Source: Sneathia vaginalis
GTDB taxonomy: Bacteria; Fusobacteriota; Fusobacteriia; Fusobacteriales; Leptotrichiaceae
Reading direction: 5' to 3'
Assembly: GCF_000973085.1 (NCBI RefSeq)
Contig: NZ_CP011280.1
Location: 124,001-188,000 of the forward strand
Length of the DNA: 64,000 nucleotides
Shown: piece after piece, positions 26,420 through 39,115 of the stretch
Position numbering within the stretch: the first letter of the stretch is position 1
Layout: each line of letters starts with the position of its first letter
The notes under the pieces: generated by a model
Told to the model about the DNA's origin: nothing
The model's input: the letters and a program-made list of their open reading frames with translations, nothing else
The model's database searches: none
Translations under genes and position numbers: made by a program

Positions 26420-26878
26420 CTACTTTTTCAAATATTTCAATACCATTTCGGCATCTTCTCTTGGATTAACTTTTTCATAAACTTTTTCTACTAATCCATT
26501 TTCGTCGATTATATAGGTAGTTCTAACTACGCCAATATATTTCTTACCGAACATTTGTTTTTCTTTTAGTACATCATAATGTTCACATACTTCTTTTGTT
26601 GAATCAGATAGAAGCAAGAAAGGTAAGTCGAAATTATTTCTAAATTTCGCATGTGATTCGGTAGAATCTATAGAAATACCTATCAGGACTACATCGAGCT
26701 CTAAAAACTCTTTGTAAAACTTCTTATAACAACACGCTTGTTGTGTGCATCCTATAGTGTCATCTTTAGGATAAAAATAAAGAATAACTCTTTTTCCTCT
26801 AAATTGTTTTAAAGTATACATTGTATTTGTATAATCAGGTAAACTGAAATTATACGCTACATCGCCTACATTAATCAT
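26420..26878 (-). CDS. bcp: Bcp-type peroxiredoxin (thioredoxin-dependent thiol peroxidase)
   Basis: Reduces peroxides in the cytoplasm. 152 residues with a thioredoxin fold. The active-site loop reads FYPKDDTIGCTQQACCYK: the first Cys is the peroxidatic one and the second, five residues on, the resolving position of atypical 2-Cys Bcp proteins; an additional Cys follows directly. The gene overlaps the 3' end of fhs by four bases, so both share the fhs promoter. Confidence 0.93.
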   Translation of the reverse strand: MINVGDVAYNFSLPDYTNTMYTLKQFRGKRVILYFYPKDDTIGCTQQACCYKKFYKEFLELDVVLIGISIDSTESHAKFRNNFDLPFLLLSDSTKEVCEHYDVLKEKQMFGKKYIGVVRTTYIIDENGLVEKVYEKVNPREDAEMVLKYLKK

Positions 26879-28509
26879 GACAATCCCTCTATTTCTCCTT
26901 TTTTATTAATATCTATATTATATGCATTAGGTATCTTAGGTAAACCAGGCATATCAATAATATTTCCAGACATAATAACTACAAATCCTGCTCCAAATGC
27001 TGGTCTAATATCTGTTACATTGAAAGTATAATTATTAGGTATCTTAATTTTAGGGTCATCTGTAATAGACATAGGTGTCTTTGAAACACAGATAGGTAGT
27101 TTGTCTATACCTTTATCTTTGAAGAATTTTAGTTTTTCAAGTGCTAAATCAGAGTATTTAATGTTTGTTGCACGGTATATAGATTTTACTAATGTATCAA
27201 TTTTTTCTTCTATAGGTATATCTATCGGATAAAGGTAGTTAAATGTTTCTATATTATTATTTTCCACTTCTTTATTAGATAAATCTTCTGTCTTATTAAT
27301 CTCATTAACAATTAATTTAGCAAGATTAACAGCACCAATACTTCCTTTAGAATAGGCATCAACTACACAGCAAGAAATATTTTCAGATTTAGAAAATTCC
27401 TTAATCTTATCTATTTGTTCTACAGTATCATCGTTAAACTTATTAATCCCAATTACAATAGGGATATTAAATTTACGAAGATTTTCAATATGAATTTTTA
27501 AATTTTCAAGACCATTTTCTTCTATTGCTCTACATGTAACAACTAAAACTGCAACATCAGGAGTTATAGATGACAATCTACATTTTATGTCGAAAAACTT
27601 TTCAGCTCCTAAATCTGCTGCAAATCCAGCCTCTGTTATTGTATAATCGCAAAGCTTTAATGCTAGTTTTGTTGCAATTACTGAACTGCAACCATGAGCA
27701 ATATTTGCAAAAGGTCCACCATGAATTAAAACAGGGGTATTTTCTGTTGTTTGCACCAAGTTAGGTAAAATTGCATCTTTAAGTATTACAGCACAAGCAC
27801 CATCTACACCCAAATCTTTTACAGTTACTAAGGAATTATTTAGTGATTTTGCGACCACAATATTTCCTATTCTTTCTTTAAGTTCTTCTAAATTTTCACT
27901 AAGACAAAGTATCGCCATTAACTCGCTTGCTGCCGTTATTTGAAATGAAGAACTTCTTTCATATTTTTTATCTTTAATAAGTATATTTCTTAATGCTCTA
28001 TCATTAGTATCTGTAACTCTTTTGAAATATACATTATCCTTATCAATTTTAAGTTCATTTCCCCAATAGATATGATTATCTATTGTTGCAGCAATCAAAT
28101 TATGAGCGGCTGTTATTGCATGAAAATCACCTGTAAAATTCAAATTAATATCTTCCATTGGTAAAACTTGTGAGTAACCCCCACCTGTTGCACCACCTTT
28201 TAGACCAAATACAGGTCCCATTGAAGGTTGCCTTATACTTGCTATTGAAGAATAATTTAGTAAATTAAATGCTTGTGTAAGACCTATAGTTACAGTAGAT
28301 TTACCTTCTCCATATTTTGTAGGTGTAATGCTAGTAACTAATACCAATTTACCGTTTGATCTGGTTTCTAGTCTATCAAAAATATTAAGTTTAATTTTAG
28401 CTTTGTAGTCTCCATAAACATAAACTTCGTCATCATGTATGTGAATATTTCGATATATCTCTCGTATGTTTTTTAATTTTGTATTTCTAGATATTTCAAT
28501 ATCGTTCAT
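26875..28509 (-). CDS. fhs: Formate--tetrahydrofolate ligase
   Basis: ATP-dependent synthesis of 10-formyl-tetrahydrofolate from formate, supplying one-carbon units. 544 residues, normal length. The P-loop region ITPTKYGEGKSTVTIGL, the ATP/folate-site block RQPSMGPVFGLKGGA, GDFHAITAAHNLIAA and the C-terminal RPAFGAGFVVIMSG are the family landmarks. RBS GAGGTGATT. A formate/nitrite channel gene at 61.1 kb could supply or remove formate. Confidence 0.96.
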   Translation of the reverse strand: MNDIEISRNTKLKNIREIYRNIHIHDDEVYVYGDYKAKIKLNIFDRLETRSNGKLVLVTSITPTKYGEGKSTVTIGLTQAFNLLNYSSIASIRQPSMGPVFGLKGGATGGGYSQVLPMEDINLNFTGDFHAITAAHNLIAATIDNHIYWGNELKIDKDNVYFKRVTDTNDRALRNILIKDKKYERSSSFQITAASELMAILCLSENLEELKERIGNIVVAKSLNNSLVTVKDLGVDGACAVILKDAILPNLVQTTENTPVLIHGGPFANIAHGCSSVIATKLALKLCDYTITEAGFAADLGAEKFFDIKCRLSSITPDVAVLVVTCRAIEENGLENLKIHIENLRKFNIPIVIGINKFNDDTVEQIDKIKEFSKSENISCCVVDAYSKGSIGAVNLAKLIVNEINKTEDLSNKEVENNNIETFNYLYPIDIPIEEKIDTLVKSIYRATNIKYSDLALEKLKFFKDKGIDKLPICVSKTPMSITDDPKIKIPNNYTFNVTDIRPAFGAGFVVIMSGNIIDMPGLPKIPNAYNIDINKKGEIEGLS

Positions 28510-28525
28510 TTAATCACCTCAAGAT

Positions 28526-28534
28526 ATTATACCA
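28526..28534 (-). promoter_or_regulatory. Extended -10 promoter of fhs-bcp
   Basis: TGGTATAAT read on the - strand, 17 bases before the fhs start. No good -35 is needed with an extended -10. Confidence 0.6.
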
Positions 28535-28589
28535 TATATTTAAAATTAATAAAATATATGTTTATATTATAGTTCAAATGTAAAAAATG

Positions 28590-28598
28590 TGGTATAAT
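28590..28598 (+). promoter_or_regulatory. Extended -10 promoter of the transaldolase gene
   Basis: TGGTATAAT, identical to the divergent fhs box, placed 28 bases before the start codon; RBS TAGGAGGT follows. Confidence 0.6.
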
Positions 28599-28626
28599 TT
28601 ATCATGACAAGTAGGAGGTAAAAGAT

Positions 28627-29334
28627 ATGGCGATAAAAATATTTGCAGATGGAGCAAACTTAGAAGAAATGCTAAAAATATATGAAAGTGGATTAGTAGA
28701 TGGGTTTACAACAAATCCTTCATTAATGAAAAAAGGTGGAGTTAAAAGTTATAGAGAATTTTCTAAAAAAGTTTTAGAAAATATTAAGAATGTGCCTGTT
28801 TCATTTGAAGTGTTTACTAATAGCTTTGAAACAATGTATAAGGAAGCAAAAGAAATAGCTAGTTGGGCAGATAATGTATACGTAAAAATCCCTATAATGA
28901 CTACAGATAGAAAAAGTACAAAAGAATTAATAAAGAAATTATCAGACGAAGGTGTTAAAGTAAATGTAACAGCTGTCTTTACATTAGAACAAGTAAGAGA
29001 AGCAGTAGATGCTATAAACGAAAAATCTAAAGGATATGTATCAGTGTTTGCAGGTAGAATTTCAGATGCAGGACATGATCATATGCCGATAATAGAAAAG
29101 GCAAGAAGAATCTGCGATGAAAAGAAGGGTTCAGTTGAACTTCTATGGGCAAGTACAAGAGAAGTGTATAATATATTCCAAGCTGAATCATTGAAAGTTG
29201 ATATTATAACATGTCCTAATGAAATAATATATAAATATGGTAAAAGAGGAGAAAGTTTATTAGACTTATCTTATGATACAGTTAAAACTTTTGCAAAAGA
29301 TATATCTAATTTAGGATTTAGTGTTTTTGAATAA
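28627..29334 (+). CDS. Transaldolase / fructose-6-phosphate aldolase family protein
   Basis: 235-residue class I aldolase. The Schiff-base lysine is in NVYVKIPIMTT, preceded by DGFTTNPSLMKK and followed by NVTAVFTLEQV and SVFAGRISDAGHD, the standard order of the short transaldolase family. The C-terminal part (ELLWASTREVYNIFQAE, TCPNEII) is longer than in TalC. It is more likely a transaldolase-like enzyme of the pentose phosphate pathway than a fructose-6-phosphate aldolase, but the two are not separable by eye. rpe lies in the next transcription unit. Confidence 0.85.
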   Translation: MAIKIFADGANLEEMLKIYESGLVDGFTTNPSLMKKGGVKSYREFSKKVLENIKNVPVSFEVFTNSFETMYKEAKEIASWADNVYVKIPIMTTDRKSTKELIKKLSDEGVKVNVTAVFTLEQVREAVDAINEKSKGYVSVFAGRISDAGHDHMPIIEKARRICDEKKGSVELLWASTREVYNIFQAESLKVDIITCPNEIIYKYGKRGESLLDLSYDTVKTFAKDISNLGFSVFE

Positions 29335-29337
29335 GAT

Positions 29338-29357
29338 AGGGCTTCTAGCCCTTTTTT
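29338..29357 (+). terminator. Short terminator after the transaldolase gene
   Basis: Six-base stem AGGGCT/AGCCCT with a three-base loop TCT and six T residues. It ends exactly where the ribosome site of the PASTA gene begins (AGGAGG, 29358-29363). Confidence 0.6.
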
Positions 29358-29370
29358 AGGAGGTAGTATT

Positions 29371-30198
29371 GTGAGAAGTATAATGAGAAAAAGGATAATG
29401 ATATTAAATATATTTTTGGTTTTAATCCTAATATTTTTATCAAAAAATATAATTATCGATAATTTCTTTAATGAGACTATGGTTGTTGTACCTGATGTAA
29501 CTAATATGGATAAGGATGATGCGATAAAGAAATTAAAGAAATCAAAACTTTATGCTAATGTAATAAGTACAAGATCAAGCGATGTACCCATTAACTATAT
29601 CTACTCACAATTACCAATTGCAGGAGAAGTAGTAAAGAAAAATAGGGTTATAAAAATATTTGTTAATGATAACAAGAGTAATGAAGTGCCAGATTTAGTA
29701 GGTAAAACACTTACAGAAGCTATGAGCTATTTAGAAAACAATAATATAGAGATAAAGCGTGTAGACTATATCCATACAGATGCAGAAGACAATACAGTTT
29801 TAGCAATTTATCCTAATACAAGAAAAATAGCTTATGGAGAAAAAATATGTCTTTTAGTTTCAACTAAAGAAACAATGGATAAAAATGTAATGCCAGATAT
29901 AGTAGGGTTAGATGTTAATGAAGCAAATAGAGTTTTAGCACAAATAGGATTAAAGATTAGTGACATAACTAAAGTAGATAATACAACTTATCCTTCAAAT
30001 GTGATAGTTTCTTGTAGCCCAGCACCAGATATGTCAGTAAGTAAAGGTACAAAAGTTAGTGTAGTAATTAGTGCACCTAATGATACAACAAGTGCAGATA
30101 GAGAAAAAATAAAGCAAGATAATATAGATGAGATAATAAAGAAGGCTGTAGATAGTAATAATACAGAAGATAATAAAGAAGGAAGTGAAGGAAATTAA
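29371..30198 (+). CDS. Membrane-anchored protein with three PASTA domains, no kinase
   Basis: 275 residues, GTG start behind AGGAGG. A short basic N-terminus and one membrane helix (about 8-28) are followed by three PASTA repeats (roughly 38-102, 103-168 and 169-236), each opening with the typical P-D-V/L/I-x-G-x-D/T pattern (VPDVTNMDKDDA, VPDLVGKTLTEA, MPDIVGLDVNEA), and a charged tail. PASTA domains bind muropeptides or lipid II outside the cell. In Firmicutes the gene before rsgA-rpe is the PASTA Ser/Thr kinase prkC; here the position is kept but the kinase domain is absent. Confidence 0.88.
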   Translation: MRSIMRKRIMILNIFLVLILIFLSKNIIIDNFFNETMVVVPDVTNMDKDDAIKKLKKSKLYANVISTRSSDVPINYIYSQLPIAGEVVKKNRVIKIFVNDNKSNEVPDLVGKTLTEAMSYLENNNIEIKRVDYIHTDAEDNTVLAIYPNTRKIAYGEKICLLVSTKETMDKNVMPDIVGLDVNEANRVLAQIGLKISDITKVDNTTYPSNVIVSCSPAPDMSVSKGTKVSVVISAPNDTTSADREKIKQDNIDEIIKKAVDSNNTEDNKEGSEGN

Positions 30199-31048
30199 GG
30201 GCTATGTAGTAGGTAAAACACAAGGTTTTTATGAAGTAAAATCAAATGATAAAGTGTATATGTTAAAATTAAAAGGGTCACTTAAGAAAAAAAATGATAA
30301 ATTAAATTGTATTATAGGAGATAATGTAGAATTTAATGATGATGTTATAGAAAAAATATACGATAGAAAAAACTATTTAACAAGGCCATTAATAGCAAAT
30401 ATAGACGATGTTGCTTTAGTTTATGCAATAAAAGATCCAAAATTTGATTTAACATCTTTTCAAAAAAATTTACTATGGATAGATAGTAAAGGTGTTAATA
30501 GAGTATTGATATTAAGTAAGATAGACTTAGTAAAAAAAGAGGAATTGGAAGAGTTTTTAAAGAATTTATCTAATATTTTTAAAGACTTACAAATCTTTCC
30601 TATTAGTCTAAAAGAAAACATAGGTACAAATCAATTAAAAGAGTTTTTAGTAGGTAAAAATATAGTTTTATCAGGATTAAGTGGTGTTGGTAAATCAAGT
30701 CTTGTAAATTATTTAATGGATACAAGAGTAATGAGTGTTGATACAATAAGTAAGAAGACAAAAAAAGGAAAAAATACTACAATAATTACAAAGTATTTTG
30801 AAAATAAGGGAATTTGTATTTTTGATACTCCAGGATATTCAAGTATTGAAATTCCACCTTTTAAAGATAAAAGAGAACCCATGCATTGGTTTAATGAGTT
30901 TAGTGAATATATAGGAAAGTGCAGATTTAGAGATTGTTTGCATATAAATGAACCTTGTTGTAGTATAAAAAAGGCAGTAGAAGATGGATGTATAAGTAAA
31001 ACTAGATATTTAATGTATACTAGTATAATAACTAAGGAGGATAGATGA
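30185..31048 (+). CDS. rsgA: Ribosome small subunit-dependent GTPase A (RsgA)
   Basis: Circularly permuted GTPase that checks late 30S assembly. 287 residues: N-terminal OB-fold (1-70), G4-like LSKIDLV, then P-loop GLSGVGKSSLVNYL, G3 DTPG in FDTPGYSSIE, and the C-terminal zinc site CRFRDCLHINEPCCSIKKA. The GTG start overlaps the PASTA gene by 14 bases, and the stop overlaps the rpe ATG. Confidence 0.95.
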   Translation: MKEIKGYVVGKTQGFYEVKSNDKVYMLKLKGSLKKKNDKLNCIIGDNVEFNDDVIEKIYDRKNYLTRPLIANIDDVALVYAIKDPKFDLTSFQKNLLWIDSKGVNRVLILSKIDLVKKEELEEFLKNLSNIFKDLQIFPISLKENIGTNQLKEFLVGKNIVLSGLSGVGKSSLVNYLMDTRVMSVDTISKKTKKGKNTTIITKYFENKGICIFDTPGYSSIEIPPFKDKREPMHWFNEFSEYIGKCRFRDCLHINEPCCSIKKAVEDGCISKTRYLMYTSIITKEDR

Positions 31049-31674
31049 ATATACACATAGCACCATCACTATTATCAGCAGATTTTAGTGATTTAAAAAA
31101 TGAAGTTATAAACATAGAAAAAGCGGGAGCAACACATTTACATTTAGATGTTATGGATGGAGCTTTTGTTCCTAATATTACCTTTGGTAAAGATGTAATA
31201 TCTGCGATAAGAAAACATACAAAGCTAATATTTGACATACATATGATGGTGGAAAATCCAGAAAGATATATCAAAGATATGGTAGATGCAGGTGCAAATA
31301 GTATTACTATACATGCTGAGTCTACAAAACATTTAGATAGGGCAATAAATTTAATAAAATCATATGGCGTAAAAGCTTGTGTGGCATTAAATCCAGCAAC
31401 GCCTATTTCTGTTGTAGAAAATGTTGCATATTTATTAGATATGATACTAGTTATGTCAGTCAATCCAGGGTTTGGTGGGCAAAAATTCATACCACAAGCT
31501 TTAGATAAAATACAAAAATTAAGAGAACTTTATCCTGATATAGACATAGAAGTAGATGGAGGGATAAATGATAAAACAGCAAAATTAGCTAAAACAGCAG
31601 GAGCTAATGTACTAGTTGCTGGTTCATATGTATTTGGTGGAGACTACAAACAGAGAATAGAAAGTTTAAAATAG
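31045..31674 (+). CDS. rpe: Ribulose-phosphate 3-epimerase
   Basis: Interconverts ribulose 5-phosphate and xylulose 5-phosphate. 209 residues, TIM barrel with PSLLSADFSDLKNEV, HLDVMDGAFVPNITFG (metal ligands His and Asp), DIHMMVENPERYI, MSVNPGFGGQKFI and EVDGGINDKT (second catalytic Asp). Strong RBS AAGGAGG. Confidence 0.97.
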   Translation: MNIHIAPSLLSADFSDLKNEVINIEKAGATHLHLDVMDGAFVPNITFGKDVISAIRKHTKLIFDIHMMVENPERYIKDMVDAGANSITIHAESTKHLDRAINLIKSYGVKACVALNPATPISVVENVAYLLDMILVMSVNPGFGGQKFIPQALDKIQKLRELYPDIDIEVDGGINDKTAKLAKTAGANVLVAGSYVFGGDYKQRIESLK

Positions 31675-31682
31675 GTAGACGT

Positions 31683-32342
31683 ATGAGAAAAATAGAAGAG
31701 ACTTTAGATGATTTCTATAGTATTTATTATAAAGTAGAAAAAGTTAATGTAGATAATACTATAAGATGTATGACTGCAAATGAAATGAAGATAATTGATA
31801 GTATAGGTAATAAGAAAACAACAGTAAAAATATTAGCAGATAGAATGGATGTAAAAGTATGTACTATTTCATTGGCTCTTGACAAGTTAGAAAAAAAGCA
31901 ATTCATAGCCAAGGTAAAAGATGAAGTAGATAAGCGTATAGTGTATATTAAACTTACAAAAAAAGGCCAGCTAGCATTAAAGTATCACGGGAATTTTAAT
32001 ACAACATTATTTAAACAAATAACTGAGAATGTTGATAAGAAAGATCTACAAGTTTTTTCTGATGTTTTAAGAAAAATAACTTCTAATTTGTATAACATAA
32101 AAAAAAGTATTGAACCTGTAGATATATTTAATTTTAGAGTAGATGATAGATTAGTTATTATAGACATAAAGATAAATGACGATAATAAATTAAAGTATTT
32201 AGTAGCTGATGGACTTAATATTGGGAAAAAAGTTAAGATACTTGAGAAAGATAAAGATAGTATTTTATTGAAAATAGATAATAAGAAGAGAAAAATAAAT
32301 AGAGATGACGATGTATTAATACTATGCAAAAAAGGAAGATAA
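31683..32342 (+). CDS. MarR-type winged-helix regulator with a C-terminal FeoA-like domain
   Basis: 219 residues. Residues 1-115 form a MarR-like winged helix (TTVKILADRMDVKVCTISLALDKLEKKQFI and the wing DEVDKRIVYIKLTKKG). Residues about 142-218 look like the small SH3/FeoA beta-barrel found at the end of DtxR/MntR-type metal regulators (ADGLNIGKKVKILEKDKDSILLKI). That combination suggests a metal-responsive regulator; targets are unknown and no iron or manganese transporter is next to it. It ends one base before rqcH. Confidence 0.7.
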   Translation: MRKIEETLDDFYSIYYKVEKVNVDNTIRCMTANEMKIIDSIGNKKTTVKILADRMDVKVCTISLALDKLEKKQFIAKVKDEVDKRIVYIKLTKKGQLALKYHGNFNTTLFKQITENVDKKDLQVFSDVLRKITSNLYNIKKSIEPVDIFNFRVDDRLVIIDIKINDDNKLKYLVADGLNIGKKVKILEKDKDSILLKIDNKKRKINRDDDVLILCKKGR

Positions 32343-32343
32343 C

Positions 32344-33801
32344 ATGATATATTTAGACACAGTAGGGATAAAATTTTTATCAAGAGAATTAAATGAAATA
32401 TTTAAGGGAAATAAAATTGGTAAAATTGTAGCATATGACAAAAATTCCTTTTCAATTTTTTGTGGTAAGAAGGACTTGTATTTTGAAAATAAAGAGGTAG
32501 CTATAGTATTTAGCAAAGATGAAAAATTGAGAAATACAGAGTATACCAGTTCCTTTATACTACAATTAAAAAAATATATACAAGGAGGATTAATAAAGGA
32601 CATATATTCTAGACCTTCTGATAGAATAATAATAGTAGATATTGAAAAGATGGATATAACTGGAGATATTTTAAACTACAGGTTAATATATGAATTATTA
32701 GGTAAAGAAGTTAATGTGCTTTTAGTAAATGAAGATAGTGTGATAATAACTAATATGTTTACTAATATGAATGCTAAAAGAAAGCAAATAAAAAACTCGA
32801 ATTATGTATTTCCACAAACCGTTAATAAATACGGTAAATATATGGTGAAATTGGAAAAGAGTAAGCAAGAAGAGTTTGAAAGAAGCTATAAGGCACTGAT
32901 ATATGAAAATAATATGTTGACATATAATGAGTTTTTAGATATTCCATATACTAAATATGATAGTTTAAATGATAGCCTTAATGCCTACTTTAAAACTAAT
33001 TCTGAATTAAGTTTAATAGAGAACAAGAAAAGACCATTGCTTAAGTATATAAATAAGAATATATTAAGACTTGAACTTATACAAAATAAGATTCCTATAG
33101 ACCTAGAAAAAAATAAAGACTATGAAGAGTATAAAAGAAAAGCAGATATATTAGTTTCTAATCTATATAAATTAAAGGGTAAAGAAGAAAAAATAGAATT
33201 ATTTGATTACTATAACAATAAACAAATAGAGATACAATTAGATTCTAGTCTTAGTCCAAGTAAGAATGTTGAAAAACTCTATCAAAAATATGCAAAATGT
33301 AAGAGAAGACAAGAAAGTTTACTTAAAAGAGAAGAAGATATAAAAGAAGAACTAGAGTACTATAAGGAACAGTTACATTATACTGAGAATGAAACAGATA
33401 TATTAGGTTTAGAAGAAATTGAAAAAGAGTTAGGAATACAAGGCAAGGACAAATTAAAGTCAACTAAACAAAGTAAAAGAAATTTATGCAAAAAAGAGTA
33501 TAATGGAGCAATTATATTCATCGGAAGAAATAGCACGGAAAATGAAAAAATAACATTTGAGATAGCAAAGCCAAATGATTATTGGTTTCATATAAAAGAT
33601 GTTCCAGGGTCGCATATATTAGTCAAAAGCGATAATATCACAGATGATATAATACAGTATGCTGCAAAATTAGCAGTAGAAAATTCAAAAAATAAAATTT
33701 CTGGAACAGTTGACTATTGTATGAAAAAATTTGTAAAAAAAATACCTGGTGCAAAAAAAGGACAGGTAATATATAAGAATTATAAGAGTATTAATGTGTA
33801 G
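32344..33801 (+). CDS. rqcH: NFACT-family ribosome quality control protein RqcH
   Basis: Homologue of eukaryotic Rqc2/NEMF: binds stalled 50S-peptidyl-tRNA complexes and directs alanine tailing. 485 residues, shorter than B. subtilis RqcH (about 570). NFACT-N at 1-130 retains the Asp-Arg pair in RPSDRIIIVDIE; a helix-hairpin and coiled-coil middle (about 220-370) follows; NFACT-R covers about 385-485 with KPNDYWFHIKDVPGSHILVK. These proteins are often annotated as fibronectin-binding protein A. No partner genes are adjacent. Confidence 0.88.
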   Translation: MIYLDTVGIKFLSRELNEIFKGNKIGKIVAYDKNSFSIFCGKKDLYFENKEVAIVFSKDEKLRNTEYTSSFILQLKKYIQGGLIKDIYSRPSDRIIIVDIEKMDITGDILNYRLIYELLGKEVNVLLVNEDSVIITNMFTNMNAKRKQIKNSNYVFPQTVNKYGKYMVKLEKSKQEEFERSYKALIYENNMLTYNEFLDIPYTKYDSLNDSLNAYFKTNSELSLIENKKRPLLKYINKNILRLELIQNKIPIDLEKNKDYEEYKRKADILVSNLYKLKGKEEKIELFDYYNNKQIEIQLDSSLSPSKNVEKLYQKYAKCKRRQESLLKREEDIKEELEYYKEQLHYTENETDILGLEEIEKELGIQGKDKLKSTKQSKRNLCKKEYNGAIIFIGRNSTENEKITFEIAKPNDYWFHIKDVPGSHILVKSDNITDDIIQYAAKLAVENSKNKISGTVDYCMKKFVKKIPGAKKGQVIYKNYKSINV

Positions 33802-33830
33802 ATTACATAAAGTGATTTACACATTTTATT
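33793..33830 (+). terminator. Weak terminator-like hairpin at the end of rqcH
   Basis: AATGTGTA (33793-33800) pairs with TACACATT (33818-33825), loop of 17 bases, followed by a poor T-run. The stem includes the last codons of rqcH. Confidence 0.4.
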
Positions 33831-34118
33831 ATACACTCCCTTTTTATTTATTAACTCTATTTATAGGTGTAGATTTAAATGATATAGTTTTAATAAATAT
33901 AGCAGATTAAAGAAGAGATATATTAATAGTTTTATGTGTGAATAAGTAAGCTCTATTAGCTGGTTTAATGCTTCTACTATAAGCATATTGGGCTGTAATC
34001 CAAATAACAGCAGTATAAGTTTATTTGCATGTTGAAATATAGAATATTAAAACAATACAGTTAAAGCCAGTAAAATCAATATCTAAAGAACAAAAATAAA
34101 AAAAAAGAAAAAAAGTTG
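33831..34118. other. AT-rich leader region before the rRNA promoter
   Basis: No open frame of credible length is seen. Around 33955-34045 the base composition is less skewed and two hairpins lie close together: ATGCTT-N7-AAGCAT (33968-33986) and TTGG-N8-CCAA (33988-34003). They resemble parts of a decayed tRNA or a small RNA, but no complete fold could be drawn. The rest is A/T-rich, ending in an A-tract just before the promoter, a placement common for rRNA upstream elements. Confidence 0.4.
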
Positions 34119-34147
34119 TTGACAAAGGGGTTTAAATTTGGTAATAT
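34119..34147 (+). promoter_or_regulatory. rRNA operon promoter
   Basis: TTGACA (34119-34124), a 17-base spacer and TAATAT (34142-34147), preceded by an A-tract at about 34095-34114 that could act as an UP element. It lies about 100 bases before the mature 16S. Confidence 0.8.
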
Positions 34148-34187
34148 AGTGATTGTCAATAAAGACAAGGACAATGGAAGAAAAAAA

Positions 34188-34204
34188 TAGCAAACAAGAT
34201 GTTA
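34188..34204 (+). other. Left arm of the 16S precursor processing stem
   Basis: TAGCAAACAAGATGTTA is complementary (one bulge) to TAACACTTGTTTGCTA at 35778-35793, just after 16S. Such stems are cut by RNase III. Confidence 0.7.
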
Positions 34205-34245
34205 AGAAAAAGACAAAAGGTGAATACAAGAAGAAAAAAAGATAA

Positions 34246-35758
<1,513 letters not shown>

Positions 35759-35777
35759 CTAAGGAGAAAAAGACAAG

Positions 35778-35793
35778 TAACACTTGTTTGCTA
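35778..35793 (+). other. Right arm of the 16S precursor processing stem
   Basis: TAACACTTGTTTGCTA pairs with 34188-34204. It lies 19 bases after the mature 16S end. The whole 16S-23S spacer is only about 115 bases and has no tRNA. Confidence 0.7.
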
Positions 35794-35809
35794 ACTTTCA
35801 TGTTAGAAA

Positions 35810-35848
35810 TTAGGACAATGAGAAATGAATAGTAGGTAAAAAAGAATT
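35810..35848 (+). other. Left arm of the 23S precursor processing stem
   Basis: Begins TTAGGACAATGAGAAATGAA and ends AAAAAAGAATT; it is complementary over nearly 40 bases, with a few mismatches, to 38790-38829 after 23S. Expected RNase III substrate. Confidence 0.8.
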
Positions 35849-35874
35849 ACAACTTAAAAAGAAGAGTTAGAATG

Positions 35875-38784
<2,910 letters not shown>

Positions 38785-38789
38785 GAAAA

Positions 38790-38829
38790 AATTCTTTTTT
38801 ACTACTACTATTTATTTCTAATTGTCCTA
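38790..38829 (+). other. Right arm of the 23S precursor processing stem
   Basis: Begins AATTCTTTTTTACTACTACT and ends TTGTCCTA, complementary to 35810-35848. It separates 23S from 5S. Confidence 0.8.
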
Positions 38830-38834
38830 AGAAA

Positions 38835-38942
38835 GCTTGGTGGTAAGCTACAGAGGTACACCTAGAAACATACCGAACCTAGAAGTTAAGCCTGTAAACG
38901 CCTACAATACTCAGTAATGGGGAAGATTGGTAACTGCCAAGT
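38835..38942 (+). rRNA. rrf: 5S ribosomal RNA
   Basis: About 108 bases. Terminal stem CTTGGTGG (38836-38843) pairs with CTGCCAAG (38934-38941); internal ACCGAACCTAGAAGTTAAGCC and AGTAATGGGGAAGATTGG are typical of 5S. It completes a 16S-23S-5S operon without tRNA genes. Confidence 0.95.
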
Positions 38943-38951
38943 TTGTTTTGA

Positions 38952-38977
38952 CAGGAGTTTTATGACTCCTTTTTTTT
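38952..38977 (+). terminator. Terminator of the rRNA operon
   Basis: AGGAGT (38953-38958) and ACTCCT (38965-38970) with eight T residues following, eleven bases after 5S. Confidence 0.85.
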
Positions 38978-39004
38978 CGCCAATTTTCAATAAATATATA
39001 TAGT

Positions 39005-39029
39005 AAAGACACATTGTGTCTTTTTTTTT
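39005..39029. terminator. Second terminator-like hairpin behind the rRNA operon
   Basis: AAAGACA-CATTG-TGTCTTT followed by a long T-run; a backup terminator for the rRNA operon. Confidence 0.65.
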
Positions 39030-39069
39030 ACCTTTCATCCTTAAAAATGATGCGTATATCGCAAATCTA

Positions 39070-39098
39070 TTGTTAATACTTAATTTATTTGATATATT
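39070..39098 (+). promoter_or_regulatory. Possible promoter of the LytTR operon
   Basis: TTGTTA (39070-39075), a 17-base spacer and TATATT (39093-39098). The predicted start would lie directly at the ribosome site AAGGAGG (39105-39111), so the leader would be very short; another start is possible. Confidence 0.4.
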
Positions 39099-39115
39099 AA
39101 TATCAAGGAGGTAAG

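Noticed and set aside
33955-34045. A second tRNA gene before the rRNA operon
   Set aside because: Hairpins resemble parts of a cloverleaf, but the distance between D-arm-like and anticodon-like elements is wrong and no acceptor stem or CCA is found.
35761-35874. tRNA genes in the 16S-23S spacer
   Set aside because: The spacer is about 115 bases and is fully used by the two processing-stem arms.
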